This document shows positions 47,612-56,036 of a stretch of 64,000 bases of DNA, one piece after another. The DNA comes from CAWIVH01 sp963839475 (GTDB taxonomy: Bacteria; Acidobacteriota; UBA6911). Location: NCBI GenBank assembly GCA_963839475.1, contig CAWIVH010000006.1, positions 186,001 through 250,000 on the forward strand. Reading direction: 5' to 3'. Position 1 is the stretch's first letter. Every line of letters starts with the position of its first letter. A program made the translations under genes and the position numbers. The notes under the pieces are model-generated. The model searched no databases, was not told the origin of the DNA, and was given only the letters and a program-made list of their open reading frames with translations.

Positions 47612-47948
47612 TTAATTCAGGGGAGCGACAGGAGGGAAATCAGCCCCGGCAAACAGGGCTTCCAATTCGACTTGAGTGAGCTTCTGCACCTTCTCCATAT
47701 ACTGCGACATTTCAAGCAGCTTTGCCATTTTCGCCCGGCGGTCGGGCATGCCGGCCAGCAGGCGCTGCAGTCTGCTGTGAAAAAGTTCCGTATCGGCCCC
47801 ATCCGGCAATTTCTGTATGAGGGCCTGTTCCACCACGTAGGCGATCATGGCCGTCGAATAGTAGCTTGCTGTCCCATAGGCGCCCAAGAGCAAGAAGAGC
47901 CAGGATCGAAACGACGATCAGCCTGTTCTGGAAGGTCATAATCAGCAT
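47612..47948 (-). pseudogene. Small membrane-anchored protein, unknown, split by a one-base frameshift
   Basis: Two frames read together give a 111-residue protein. The upstream part begins at the ATG at 47948 (AGGG in front) with MLIMTFQNRLIVVSILALLA. The downstream part continues with LLGAYGTASYYSTAMIAYVV and a soluble helical C-terminus (LLAGMPDRRAKMAKLLEMSQ and onward). Joined, they make one good transmembrane helix. Removing one base near 47886-47893 restores an exact frame of 112 codons. The second frame alone could only start at TTG. No family is recognised. Confidence 0.55.
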
Positions 47949-48057
47949 GTAATCCCTGAAAATTAAAGTATATCAGATCGGGGAAATCGGCCGGAAATGC
48001 CTGTGATATAATGCATCGGAATTGACCGCTGGTTTTTCCATATAGGCGCTGATATCC

Positions 48058-49137
48058 ATGGATGCAACGGTTGAGTTTTGCCACAAATGTGGCAGTCATG
48101 AGTTGGATGCCTCAGGTCGCTGCCCGGCATGTGGAGATGCTGCACCCTCCCAGGCGCAGCCTGAACCGGCGCCCTCCCCAAAACCCGGCGTTCCCGGCTT
48201 CGCCGGATTGATCCAGATGGACATTTCCGGCGCCGAAAGCCAAAACACTGGAGAAACGCCGGAGTGGAAGCTGGAGCTCTCCAAGCGTCTGGTTGAAATC
48301 CGGCGCAAACGGGGGCTCGAGATTTCCGAAGCTCCAACCCTGCCCTTCGCAAATCCCGAAAACGAACAGCGGGCCAATCCCGGAGAAGCGGGAACGCAGC
48401 CTGTGGAAGCCCCGAAGCCCAACCCGAAAACTGCGGTGCGCCGCCCACGCCCTGCGCCAAAAATCCAGGAGCGGATTGGGTCCAGTCCAGCCCGCCAGCC
48501 GCAGAAAAATGAGGCTGCGCTCCCCCTTTTCCGTGCCAACAAGACCGTCCCTAGGCAGTCCCCCGCGGCGCAGGCAGGCGGCGACCGCCCGAGCGCTACA
48601 ATCACCGATCCCGACCCGGAGAAGGTTCAAAAGCTGATCGACAGTATCATGCTGCGCCAGGGTGCGGAATCCGCGCCATCTATTCCTGCCGTTGCCGCAG
48701 CCCAGCCCCGCATCGATTCACACCCACACGAGGAAAAGGTGGTTCTGCTTTCCCGGACCCTATCCGGCCTGATCGACCTGCTGATCATCGGCCTATTTAC
48801 CGGCTCGTTTATTATTGCCGCCGACATCTTTTCCGGAATCGATATTGTGGATAGGACAAGCAAGGCTTACTACACCCTCCTGCTGCTTGCCACCCACCTG
48901 GTTTACTCGTTTTTTTTCCTGGGGATTGCCAATCAAACCGTTGGAATGATGATCAAGGATCTCCGCATCGTCGGATCCAAAGGGCAACGCCCCAGCCTTG
49001 CTTGCATCGGAGGGCGAAGCCTGGCCTACCTGCTCTCGTGGCTATCCTGCGGAGCCGGATTTGTCTGGGCAATTTTCGACCGGCAATCCAGGTGCTGGCA
49101 TGATCGTCTTTCCGGCACCCGGGTCGTGCGGGTATAG
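48058..49137 (+). CDS. Zinc-ribbon RDD-family membrane protein
   Basis: A 359-residue protein. A short zinc ribbon is at the N-terminus (FCHKCGSHELDASGRCPACG with two CxxC pairs). Residues about 25-220 are Pro/Ala/Glu-rich and probably disordered. An RDD membrane domain follows (LSRTLSGLIDLLIIGLFTGS through NQTVGMMIKDLRIVG and RCWHDRLSGTRVV) with three hydrophobic helices. RDD proteins are of mixed or unknown function, some linked to ion transport. The ribosome site before the ATG at 48058 is weak. It is divergent from the frameshifted small protein and converges on the metallopeptidase gene. Confidence 0.8.
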   Translation: MDATVEFCHKCGSHELDASGRCPACGDAAPSQAQPEPAPSPKPGVPGFAGLIQMDISGAESQNTGETPEWKLELSKRLVEIRRKRGLEISEAPTLPFANPENEQRANPGEAGTQPVEAPKPNPKTAVRRPRPAPKIQERIGSSPARQPQKNEAALPLFRANKTVPRQSPAAQAGGDRPSATITDPDPEKVQKLIDSIMLRQGAESAPSIPAVAAAQPRIDSHPHEEKVVLLSRTLSGLIDLLIIGLFTGSFIIAADIFSGIDIVDRTSKAYYTLLLLATHLVYSFFFLGIANQTVGMMIKDLRIVGSKGQRPSLACIGGRSLAYLLSWLSCGAGFVWAIFDRQSRCWHDRLSGTRVVRV

Positions 49138-49142
49138 GATCC

Positions 49143-50429
49143 TCACCATCCAGAGATTCGAGAGGCCTCGCTATCCGGAAGCCCGACCAGGAACCGCACG
49201 CTATCCCCATCTAATCGAAGAGCATGGAATCCGGCGGAATTGGTCATATGGAATCCAGAAGCCGACTCTTCGGACCTTTTGGATCCTGGGAATCGGCTCT
49301 TAAACCAGGAATCCATCGCAGCGTAAAACTGCCCGGCATCTTCGACCGAATCCCAAACCGTGGAAACGAAAACCGCGGAATCCCCGGCGGAATTCTGGAC
49401 AAGGAGAACCTCATCTCCACCCCAGCCCGCCGCGGCAGTTCTGGCCGTTTCCTCCGGTACAAAAGCCTTGAGCATAAGGTAAATTGAAAATTCCCCCAGA
49501 ACATTGTGATAGGAGGACTTCCACCCGGGCGACATCGCCGGCGAAGGATCCTTCAATTCCACAGTCCGGGGCTGATCTCGCGTTTCCAGGTACTTTTCCG
49601 GATGCATGATCTGCTCCGTGGATGCAGGCAAATCCTGGTAGAGCTTATCAACGGCACCCCAAGGCTGGCTTGAGCGAAGCTTCTGCAGAAAAGCCGCACC
49701 ATAACCATAGGGGAAAAGTAACTCCTCCTTGAGGAACATCGGAGCTTCCTTGAACACTTCGAACTGAGATTCCATGGCTGAAAACTGCTGCCGCATAACA
49801 GTGACAAGGTTAGGGAGCTGGGTGAAATTCCTGCCCGCCGGCTCGAGCATATAGTCGAGCATCACGGCCATGGCATCACCTTCGAAGATCGCCTGGCGTG
49901 CAAGGGAACGATCATCGTTGTTGCTCCTGCGGTCCTCCTTTTGAAATCGTCCGATATCGAAATGCTGATCCTGCAGGGCATGAGTCAGCTCATGCACCAT
50001 CACGGGTTTTTGCTGATCCATCGGCAGCCAGGCCGCGATGAAGAAGGTTTTTTTCTCGGGATCGTAGTACCCGCCTACCTGCTCCGTCAGAAGTTTCAGG
50101 GTAAAGTCTTTGTAGTCCATGGAGGGCGGTATCAGGCCGAGCTTTTGGATAACCTTGCCCTCCCATCGCAGTTGCGCCTCGTCGTAGTTGTCCTTCACGT
50201 GAGATTCCAGGAACTTCGAAATCTCGGCACGGCTTTTCACTCCTTTTTGTATGGGACCCTTAGATTCCAGGCCGCGCAATACAGCCACCCGGGCTATGAT
50301 CTCGTCCGCAGTCTTCAGAAGGTCTGACGGAGATTCCTGGGGAAATGCCATCGAGGCAAATCCTGCCGGCGTGAAAAGCGCCAGCAAAATAAAGACAATT
50401 CGCAGAAGCAGCGATTTGGTTTGCATCAT
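49143..50429 (-). CDS. Exported HExxH zinc metallopeptidase, unclassified
   Basis: A 428-residue protein with a signal peptide or anchor in the first 28 residues. The zinc-binding motif H146-E147-L-T-H150 sits in PVMVHELTHALQDQHFD, and a candidate third ligand is E183 in AIFEGDAMAVML. This is the gluzincin arrangement (HExxH with a downstream Glu). The C-terminal half (about 330-428) is a compact alpha/beta region with no recognised name. It is divergent from nuoA across 274 bases. The substrate is unknown; the place of action is probably the periplasm. Confidence 0.8.
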   Translation of the reverse strand: MMQTKSLLLRIVFILLALFTPAGFASMAFPQESPSDLLKTADEIIARVAVLRGLESKGPIQKGVKSRAEISKFLESHVKDNYDEAQLRWEGKVIQKLGLIPPSMDYKDFTLKLLTEQVGGYYDPEKKTFFIAAWLPMDQQKPVMVHELTHALQDQHFDIGRFQKEDRRSNNDDRSLARQAIFEGDAMAVMLDYMLEPAGRNFTQLPNLVTVMRQQFSAMESQFEVFKEAPMFLKEELLFPYGYGAAFLQKLRSSQPWGAVDKLYQDLPASTEQIMHPEKYLETRDQPRTVELKDPSPAMSPGWKSSYHNVLGEFSIYLMLKAFVPEETARTAAAGWGGDEVLLVQNSAGDSAVFVSTVWDSVEDAGQFYAAMDSWFKSRFPGSKRSEESASGFHMTNSAGFHALRLDGDSVRFLVGLPDSEASRISGW

Positions 50430-50703
50430 CCCTCACATGGTTGATTTCATGATGGCTGAGCGTGATGGGGGCCAATGGCCCTCAACGGCGCTCACGGCCC
50501 CCTGCGCCACCCGGAGATGATATGCCCCGGGCCCTGCGCAGTCAATGCCGGCGCCATCATCACGCATCCTCTAAATGCTTGTATTATTTTGTCTTAGGAA
50601 TATATTGTGCAACGAAAAGACTCCGATTATTGGTTTGCTTTCGAGTTTGGTCAATGCTAAATTAATTCCCTTCGGCTTGTCGGAGAAGGGTTTAAAGACC
50701 GCC

Positions 50704-51057
50704 ATGGATATAATGCTGCCGATTCTGATCATGGGAGCCCTCGTTGGGGGAATCGCGACGCTTTTCATCGTCGCATCGGCCCTGCTGGGGCCGAAGAAAA
50801 GAACACCGGTAAAGGACGAGCCGTTTGAATGCGGCATCGCATCGGATGGAATTTCCCACCGCTCTGTCCCGGTTCGCTTTTACCTCATGGCCCTCCTCTT
50901 CATCCTGTTCGATGTGGAAATGGCGTTTTTATTTCCCTGGGCCGTCGTTTTCCGCGAGTTGGGGATGTTCGGTTTCATCGAGATGCTGATCTTCATAGCG
51001 GTAGGCGGGGTAGGATTTATTTACGCATGGAAAATAGGCGCAATGGAATGGGAGTAG
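50704..51057 (+). CDS. nuoA: NADH-quinone oxidoreductase subunit A
   Basis: A 117-residue membrane subunit of respiratory complex I with three transmembrane helices. The conserved cytoplasmic loop DEPFECGIASDGISHRSVPV and the second helix FYLMALLFILFDVEMAFLFP, with conserved Asp and Glu, identify it securely. The ATG at 50704 is chosen; the frame is open further upstream without any NuoA-like sequence. nuoC overlaps its last 10 bases, so nuoB is absent from its usual place. Confidence 0.95.
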   Translation: MDIMLPILIMGALVGGIATLFIVASALLGPKKRTPVKDEPFECGIASDGISHRSVPVRFYLMALLFILFDVEMAFLFPWAVVFRELGMFGFIEMLIFIAVGGVGFIYAWKIGAMEWE

Positions 51058-51560
51058 AAAATCCGGCGGAAAAACAGAATCCGGCGAAGGCAGCATTAGA
51101 TCTGCTCGGCGAGGAATTTCCCGAAGCGGTGCTGGAAACCTCCATGCCCCAGGGAGATGCTTGCGTTACAGTGCGGACTGAAATGCTGAGCCGGATCCTC
51201 GAGTTTTTGAAAAACGATCCTCGGCTCGGCTTCAATGTTCTTGCGGATCTCACCGCGGTCGATCACATGGGAAGGGAGCCTAGGTTTGACGTGATCTACA
51301 ATCTTCTCGCCCTGCCAGCACGCCGCCGCTTGCGGGTGAAAGTCAGAGTCGATGAAAACGACAACTCCATTAAGACAGCCTGCGCCTTATGGAGTTCAGC
51401 GAACTGGCTGGAACGGGAAGTGTGGGATATGTTCGGCATCCGTTTTGCCGGCCATCCCAACCTGAAACGAATATTGATGTACGAGGAATTCCAGGGTCAT
51501 CCGCTCCGAAAAGACTACCCGGTGAGAAAGCGCCAGCCGCTCGTCGGGCCAAAGAACTGA
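51048..51560 (+). CDS. nuoC: NADH-quinone oxidoreductase subunit C
   Basis: A 170-residue soluble subunit of complex I (30 kDa type), located in the peripheral arm. The family signature is complete: WLEREVWDMFGIRFAGHPNL followed by RILMYEEFQGHPLRKDYPV. The start at 51048 overlaps nuoA by 10 bases. An in-frame ATG at 51027 is the alternative. It is a separate protein, not the NuoCD fusion, and nuoD does not follow. Confidence 0.95.
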   Translation: MGVENPAEKQNPAKAALDLLGEEFPEAVLETSMPQGDACVTVRTEMLSRILEFLKNDPRLGFNVLADLTAVDHMGREPRFDVIYNLLALPARRRLRVKVRVDENDNSIKTACALWSSANWLEREVWDMFGIRFAGHPNLKRILMYEEFQGHPLRKDYPVRKRQPLVGPKN

Positions 51561-51567
51561 GGAAGCA

Positions 51568-53181
51568 GTGTCTGAGAAGGAACTGGTAAACTTCACGATT
51601 GACGGAAAACCGGTCCAGACGGCCAAGGGAACCTCCATCCTGGACGCCGCACGCTCCGCGGGATTCCAGATCCCTTACTATTGCTATCATCCCGGGCTGA
51701 CGGTTGTGGGCAACTGCCGGATGTGCCTGGTAGAGATCGAAAAGATTCCGAAAATGCAGCCCTCCTGCGCCACGCCCGCAACGGAAGGCATGATCGTCCG
51801 CACCCAGACTCCCGAGACCCTGCGCAACCGCAAATCGGTCCTCGAATTTCTCCTGTTGAACCATCCACTCGATTGCCCGGTCTGCGATCAGGCCGGCGAA
51901 TGTGAGCTTCAAAATTATTACATGGAGCACGGGGTCTACGACTCCCGCTTCAACGAAGACAAGACCAAGCGCAAAAAGGCATTCCCGATCGGACCGCACG
52001 TAATCCTCGACCAGGAGCGATGCATACTTTGCACACGATGTGTTCGCTTCACCAAGGAAATCTCGAAAAGCGCCGAGTTGGCCGTGATTGAGCGCGGGCA
52101 CAAAAGCCAGATCGATGTCTTCCCTGGAAGAGAGCTCAACAATCCCTACTCCGGCAACGTCGTGGACATCTGCCCCGTGGGCGCGCTCACGGATCGTGAT
52201 TTCCGCTTTCAGTGCCGCGTCTGGTTTCTGGGGCGAAGCCGTTCCATCTGCCCGGGCTGCAGCCGGGGATGCAATATCGAGATTCACTACAACGAGCGTT
52301 TCAATTCCCGCTATCACGACAAGCGGGTGCAACGTCTCAAGCCGAGATTCAACGCCGAGGTCAACCGGTTCTGGATGTGTGACGAAGGGCGCTATTCCTA
52401 TCACGCCATCGACGCTCCCAGCCGGATCCAATCTCCCAGATTCCGAACTCCGGAAGGGTCGGTTGAAATCAGGTGGCAGGATGCGATTCGGAAAACAGCC
52501 TCGGCATTGAAATTGACCCTCGAGAGACACGGACCCGACAGCGTGGCCGTGCTGGCCTCGCCCCAGATGACCAACGAGGAACTCTACAACCTGCGTTCTC
52601 TGTTCAGGGACAGCCTCAAAATCTCCCGGATCGAATTCCGGGTTCCAGATCTGGCCCCCGCTTTTTCGGACGATTTCCTGATTACGGCGGACAAGAATCC
52701 CAACACGCGCGGAGCCGAGCTCCTGGGCCTGGCTGGCGACGGGGCTGAAAACCTGTTGCACGAGTGCGAAAACGGGCGAGTCCGTTTCCTTTACATCTGC
52801 CATCATGACCTTGCCCGCGGATTTGCTGTGGACCGGGTTCGGGCGGCGCTCGAAAAGGTCGACTTCGTGGCATTTCAGGGCTCGTGGCAGCAGGCAACCG
52901 CGGAAATGGCACAGGTGGTCCTTCCGGCCGCCGTATATGCCGAAAAAGACGGCACTTTCACAAACTGTCAAGGTCGCGTGCAGAAAATCAACGCAGCCGT
53001 GCCGCCGCTGCATTCTTCCCTGCCCGATCTCGAGATCCTGGCTATGCTTGCGGCAGAAGTTGGGGTTGCAATGCCTCCATCCCAGGCTACCGAGGTCTTC
53101 GCCGAGCTTTCCCGGAAGGTGGAAGCATACGCTGGCATGACCCACGCATCCGTGGGCGATTCAGGCCAGCCCATACGATAG
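51568..53181 (+). CDS. nuoG: NADH-quinone oxidoreductase subunit G (iron-sulfur)
   Basis: A 537-residue iron-sulfur subunit. The N-terminal [2Fe-2S] ligands are C39, C50, C53 and C67. The unusual His-coordinated [4Fe-4S] site is H99, C103, C106 and C112. Another [4Fe-4S] cluster uses C152, C155, C158 and C202 (CPVGAL). A molybdopterin-oxidoreductase 4Fe-4S-type motif follows at C228-x2-C231-x3-C235. The molybdopterin-like domain after that is short, so the protein is smaller than the 680-900 residues common in NuoG. The GTG start at 51568 has GAGG just upstream. It passes electrons toward quinone in complex I. Confidence 0.93.
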   Translation: MSEKELVNFTIDGKPVQTAKGTSILDAARSAGFQIPYYCYHPGLTVVGNCRMCLVEIEKIPKMQPSCATPATEGMIVRTQTPETLRNRKSVLEFLLLNHPLDCPVCDQAGECELQNYYMEHGVYDSRFNEDKTKRKKAFPIGPHVILDQERCILCTRCVRFTKEISKSAELAVIERGHKSQIDVFPGRELNNPYSGNVVDICPVGALTDRDFRFQCRVWFLGRSRSICPGCSRGCNIEIHYNERFNSRYHDKRVQRLKPRFNAEVNRFWMCDEGRYSYHAIDAPSRIQSPRFRTPEGSVEIRWQDAIRKTASALKLTLERHGPDSVAVLASPQMTNEELYNLRSLFRDSLKISRIEFRVPDLAPAFSDDFLITADKNPNTRGAELLGLAGDGAENLLHECENGRVRFLYICHHDLARGFAVDRVRAALEKVDFVAFQGSWQQATAEMAQVVLPAAVYAEKDGTFTNCQGRVQKINAAVPPLHSSLPDLEILAMLAAEVGVAMPPSQATEVFAELSRKVEAYAGMTHASVGDSGQPIR

Positions 53182-53191
53182 GGGAAATGGA

Positions 53192-54280
53192 ATGGGTATC
53201 TGGCTCCAGATTCTGGTCATCCTGGTCAAAGCGATCTTTTTCATTTCGCTGGTTTTGACCCTGACCTCATTGCTGACCTGGATGGAACGGAAACAATCTG
53301 CGGTAATGCAGGACCGGATTGGAGCGAATCGCGCCGATATTATGGGAGTTCGGGCGATAGGCCTGCCTCATATCCTTGCGGATGCACTCAAGATGTTTTT
53401 CAAAGAAGATTATGTGCCGCCCGGCGCCGATCGGCTTCTCCATACCGTAGCCCCCTTCGCAGCCTTGTTTTTCGCGTTGATGAGCTTTGCCGCCATCCCC
53501 TTCGGAGACTCCATCGTCATCGGCGGCCACAAAATTGAGTTGCAGGTTCTGCCCATGAATGTGGGACTGCTTTTTGTTTTCGCCATGATGTCGATGGGGA
53601 TTTACGGGACGTTTCTGGCCGGCTTCTCCTCGAACAACAAGTATGCATTCCTCGGCGGGCTTCGGGCTTCCAGCCAGATGATCAGCTACGAGATCACGAT
53701 GGGGGCCACCCTCGTGGGCCTGCTCATGATCTTCGGAACGCTCGACCTCGCCGCGATTAACCGAGCCCAGGGCAGCCTGCTCTGGGGCTGGTTGCCCAAA
53801 TGGGGAATTTTCCTTCAACCGCTGGGATTTCTGCTGTTCGTGACTGCGGGGATGGCAGAAACAAAGCGGGTGCCCTTTGACTTGCCGGAGGGGGAATCGG
53901 AAATCATCGGCTATTTCGTCGAATACAGCAGCATGAAGTTCGGCGCCTTTTTCATGACCGACTTCGTGGAGACGATCCTGATCGCGGCGCTTATGTCGAC
54001 TTTGTTTTTCGGAGGCTGGCAGGTTCCCTACCTCACATCGAGCGGGTTCGTTTTCCCGTGGGGCTCCTCCTGGAGCCTGTCGCAGGTCACCGTCACGATC
54101 CTGCAGATTGCCGCTTTCGGCCTCAAAGTTTTTCTCTCCTGTTTCTTCCTCCTGTTGATTCGATGGACGCTGCCCCGGTTTCGTTACGACCAGTTGATGC
54201 ATTTCGGCTGGAAGTTTCTCCTGCCGCTCTCCATACTCAACATCCTAATCACGGGGTTGATTCTGGTCGTCAGGAACTGA
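53192..54280 (+). CDS. nuoH: NADH-quinone oxidoreductase subunit H
   Basis: A 362-residue membrane subunit of complex I that helps form the quinone-binding chamber. Landmarks are LLTWMERKQSAVMQDRIGAN near residue 30, the ADALKMFFKEDYVPPGADRL loop, and AETKRVPFDLPEGESEIIGY with its conserved acidic residues. Eight membrane helices are expected. It begins 10 bases after nuoG. Its last 36 bases overlap the convergent HEAT-repeat gene, and no nuoI follows, so the operon ends here. Confidence 0.97.
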   Translation: MGIWLQILVILVKAIFFISLVLTLTSLLTWMERKQSAVMQDRIGANRADIMGVRAIGLPHILADALKMFFKEDYVPPGADRLLHTVAPFAALFFALMSFAAIPFGDSIVIGGHKIELQVLPMNVGLLFVFAMMSMGIYGTFLAGFSSNNKYAFLGGLRASSQMISYEITMGATLVGLLMIFGTLDLAAINRAQGSLLWGWLPKWGIFLQPLGFLLFVTAGMAETKRVPFDLPEGESEIIGYFVEYSSMKFGAFFMTDFVETILIAALMSTLFFGGWQVPYLTSSGFVFPWGSSWSLSQVTVTILQIAAFGLKVFLSCFFLLLIRWTLPRFRYDQLMHFGWKFLLPLSILNILITGLILVVRN

Positions 54281-55516
54281 AGATTTCCGGATAAGCTCCA
54301 AAGCTTCCTCCACGTGGCGGGCCAGTTCCTCGGAATACTCCCCGCCGGTGACCGTCTTCGGCAATCCTGTCGCAAATTCCTCCAGCGCTTTTGCCGCATC
54401 CATCCCCCCGATTCGGCCAAGTGCTCGGGCGGCAAGCGATTGAACCACGGGATCATAGGATTGCAGCTCTGAAACCAGCCCTTCCACCGCGGCAAGCCCC
54501 AAGCAGGCAAGGGCGTCGGCTGCTCCCTCGCGTACCTTGGCATCGTGGTCCTTCAGCAATCGCAAGAGCGCGGGGATGGAGCGCTCCGCTCGAAGACGGC
54601 CCAGCGTGAGGGCAGCCTGCAGGCGCCTGCTGCCGTCCCTTGAAGTCAGCGCCTCCTGCAAGGCATCTACGGCTGCTTCGCCCTCGGCAGCGGCTCTCTG
54701 AAAATCTGAAGCAGCAACGGCGAGGGCCGCTCTTTCTGCCGGAGTTCGCACAGCGATGGTCCCGGATTCAAGCAGTTTCGACGCCGCGTCCCGGACGTTT
54801 TTTCTCCCGCACTCGAGAGCGTAATTCAAGCCGGCAACGGCGTGCGCACCGCCAACTCTGCTCAGCGCCGCGAGGGATGCAAGCTGAACCCCCTCGTCCG
54901 GATCTCGCACCGCCGCCGCCAGCGAAGCACCGGAGGCCGGATCGGCCAGGATGCCCAGAGCGCGCACCGCCGCCTGCCGGGTTTCGGGATCCCGGTTCGA
55001 GAGTGTCTTGACCAGGGCGGGCACGGCCGCTGGGTCGGCAATTTCCTCCAGCGCCTGGATCGCAGCCTTGCGCACCTCGGCGCGCGCATCATCCAGCCGG
55101 ATACACAAGGGCTCCACTGCTCGCGAATCACGCATCAAGCCCAGGGCGCGCGCCGCCCAGCGTCGCACCTCCCGATCTTCGCTCGCCAGAAGCCCGGCCA
55201 ACTGATCCAACGCGCCTGCCCCGGCCAGGGCTTCCGTCAGCACCTGGACATACGACTCCGCGCCGTCCCCCTTTTCTGCGGCGTTTCGCTTTTTCCCTGC
55301 CCGCAGGGCACAGACAAGCGGCTCCACTCCGGCCGGATGCCCAATCTGCCCCAAGGCACGAGCGCAGGCGATCCGGACTGGTTCCGATTCGTCCTTCAGA
55401 CCTTCTATGAGCGAGGGAACCCCTCGATTCTCCTTCGTCGCCCCAAGTTCCTTAGCAGCGGCTATTTTCGCCTGAGTATCCGAAGATTTGAGTTTTTTAA
55501 TTGTCCACCAAAGCAT
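54245..55516 (-). CDS. HEAT-repeat protein
   Basis: A 423-residue protein made almost wholly of HEAT/PBS-lyase-type repeats of about 30 residues (for example SLIEGLKDESEPVRIACARA and ALGRIGGMDAAKALEEFATG). Such proteins act as scaffolds or assist cofactor attachment. It has no signal peptide. The ATG at 55516 (start MLWWTIKKLKSSDTQAK) is preferred because the repeats begin directly after it, although the frame is open for 27 more codons upstream. It converges on nuoH with a 36-base overlap. No link to complex I is known. Confidence 0.85.
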   Translation of the reverse strand: MLWWTIKKLKSSDTQAKIAAAKELGATKENRGVPSLIEGLKDESEPVRIACARALGQIGHPAGVEPLVCALRAGKKRNAAEKGDGAESYVQVLTEALAGAGALDQLAGLLASEDREVRRWAARALGLMRDSRAVEPLCIRLDDARAEVRKAAIQALEEIADPAAVPALVKTLSNRDPETRQAAVRALGILADPASGASLAAAVRDPDEGVQLASLAALSRVGGAHAVAGLNYALECGRKNVRDAASKLLESGTIAVRTPAERAALAVAASDFQRAAAEGEAAVDALQEALTSRDGSRRLQAALTLGRLRAERSIPALLRLLKDHDAKVREGAADALACLGLAAVEGLVSELQSYDPVVQSLAARALGRIGGMDAAKALEEFATGLPKTVTGGEYSEELARHVEEALELIRKSSVPDDQNQPRD

Positions 55517-56036
55517 TAGTCGTGATCCGGCAGTCGAATTTTTGACATTCTTGCAGAAATCATAGTATAGTGCCACATGGCGGAGCATTATACACACTAG
55601 ATCGATCCTCCGGTGGACATTATCCGGCTCTGTTTGTGTCGGTGGAATTTTGTTATTGGTTCTAATTCAGATTCTCTGTCTGCTGGTTTTTCTTGAGTGC
55701 CTCGTCCGGGGTAGCCCGATGCCGAAACCGGGCCCCGATAAATATCAGGCGAGGAAGCTGTTAAATTCGTCCGCCATGTGGGTCGAGCCAGGATGGTTGT
55801 GGTCCGCTGGATCTATAAACAACCCCGCTTCCCCTCGGGGTTTAATCCTGACTTATGCGCATCTCGCTGGCTAAAAGGCAGTCATGCTTTTTAAGCATGT
55901 TTGTCCTGCTTGATCCTCACAGCTGCAAGGCCGTGAGGAAACGGGTTGGAGCCTTCATCATTACAGCAGGATGTGCGACGGTTAATTTGGAAAATCAGCA
56001 GCAGAAAGCGCCGGCTTTGAGGGGGACGGCGTACCC
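55517..56036 (+). other. Intergenic region upstream of the histidine kinase, with several inverted repeats
   Basis: Three inverted repeats are visible: AACCCCG/CGGGGTT (55821-55842), CATGCTT/AAGCATG (55883-55899) and CCTCAC/GTGAGG (about 55915-55938). A small plus-strand frame (55650-55874) has a hydrophobic start but no family match and is not called. The hairpins could belong to a regulatory leader of the signalling operon. I compared the region by eye with the cyclic-di-GMP riboswitch consensus and found no match. Confidence 0.4.

Noticed and set aside
51370..53145. A 591-residue minus-strand open frame
   Set aside because: It mirrors nuoC and nuoG, whose iron-sulfur ligands and subunit signatures are unmistakable on the plus strand.
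55650..55874. A 74-residue plus-strand small protein
   Set aside because: Hydrophobic start, but the rest is not protein-like, the region is full of inverted repeats, and no ribosome site is evident.
55821..55940. Cyclic-di-GMP riboswitch upstream of the signalling operon
   Set aside because: Hairpins are present, but the conserved core bases of the known cyclic-di-GMP riboswitch classes were not found by eye.
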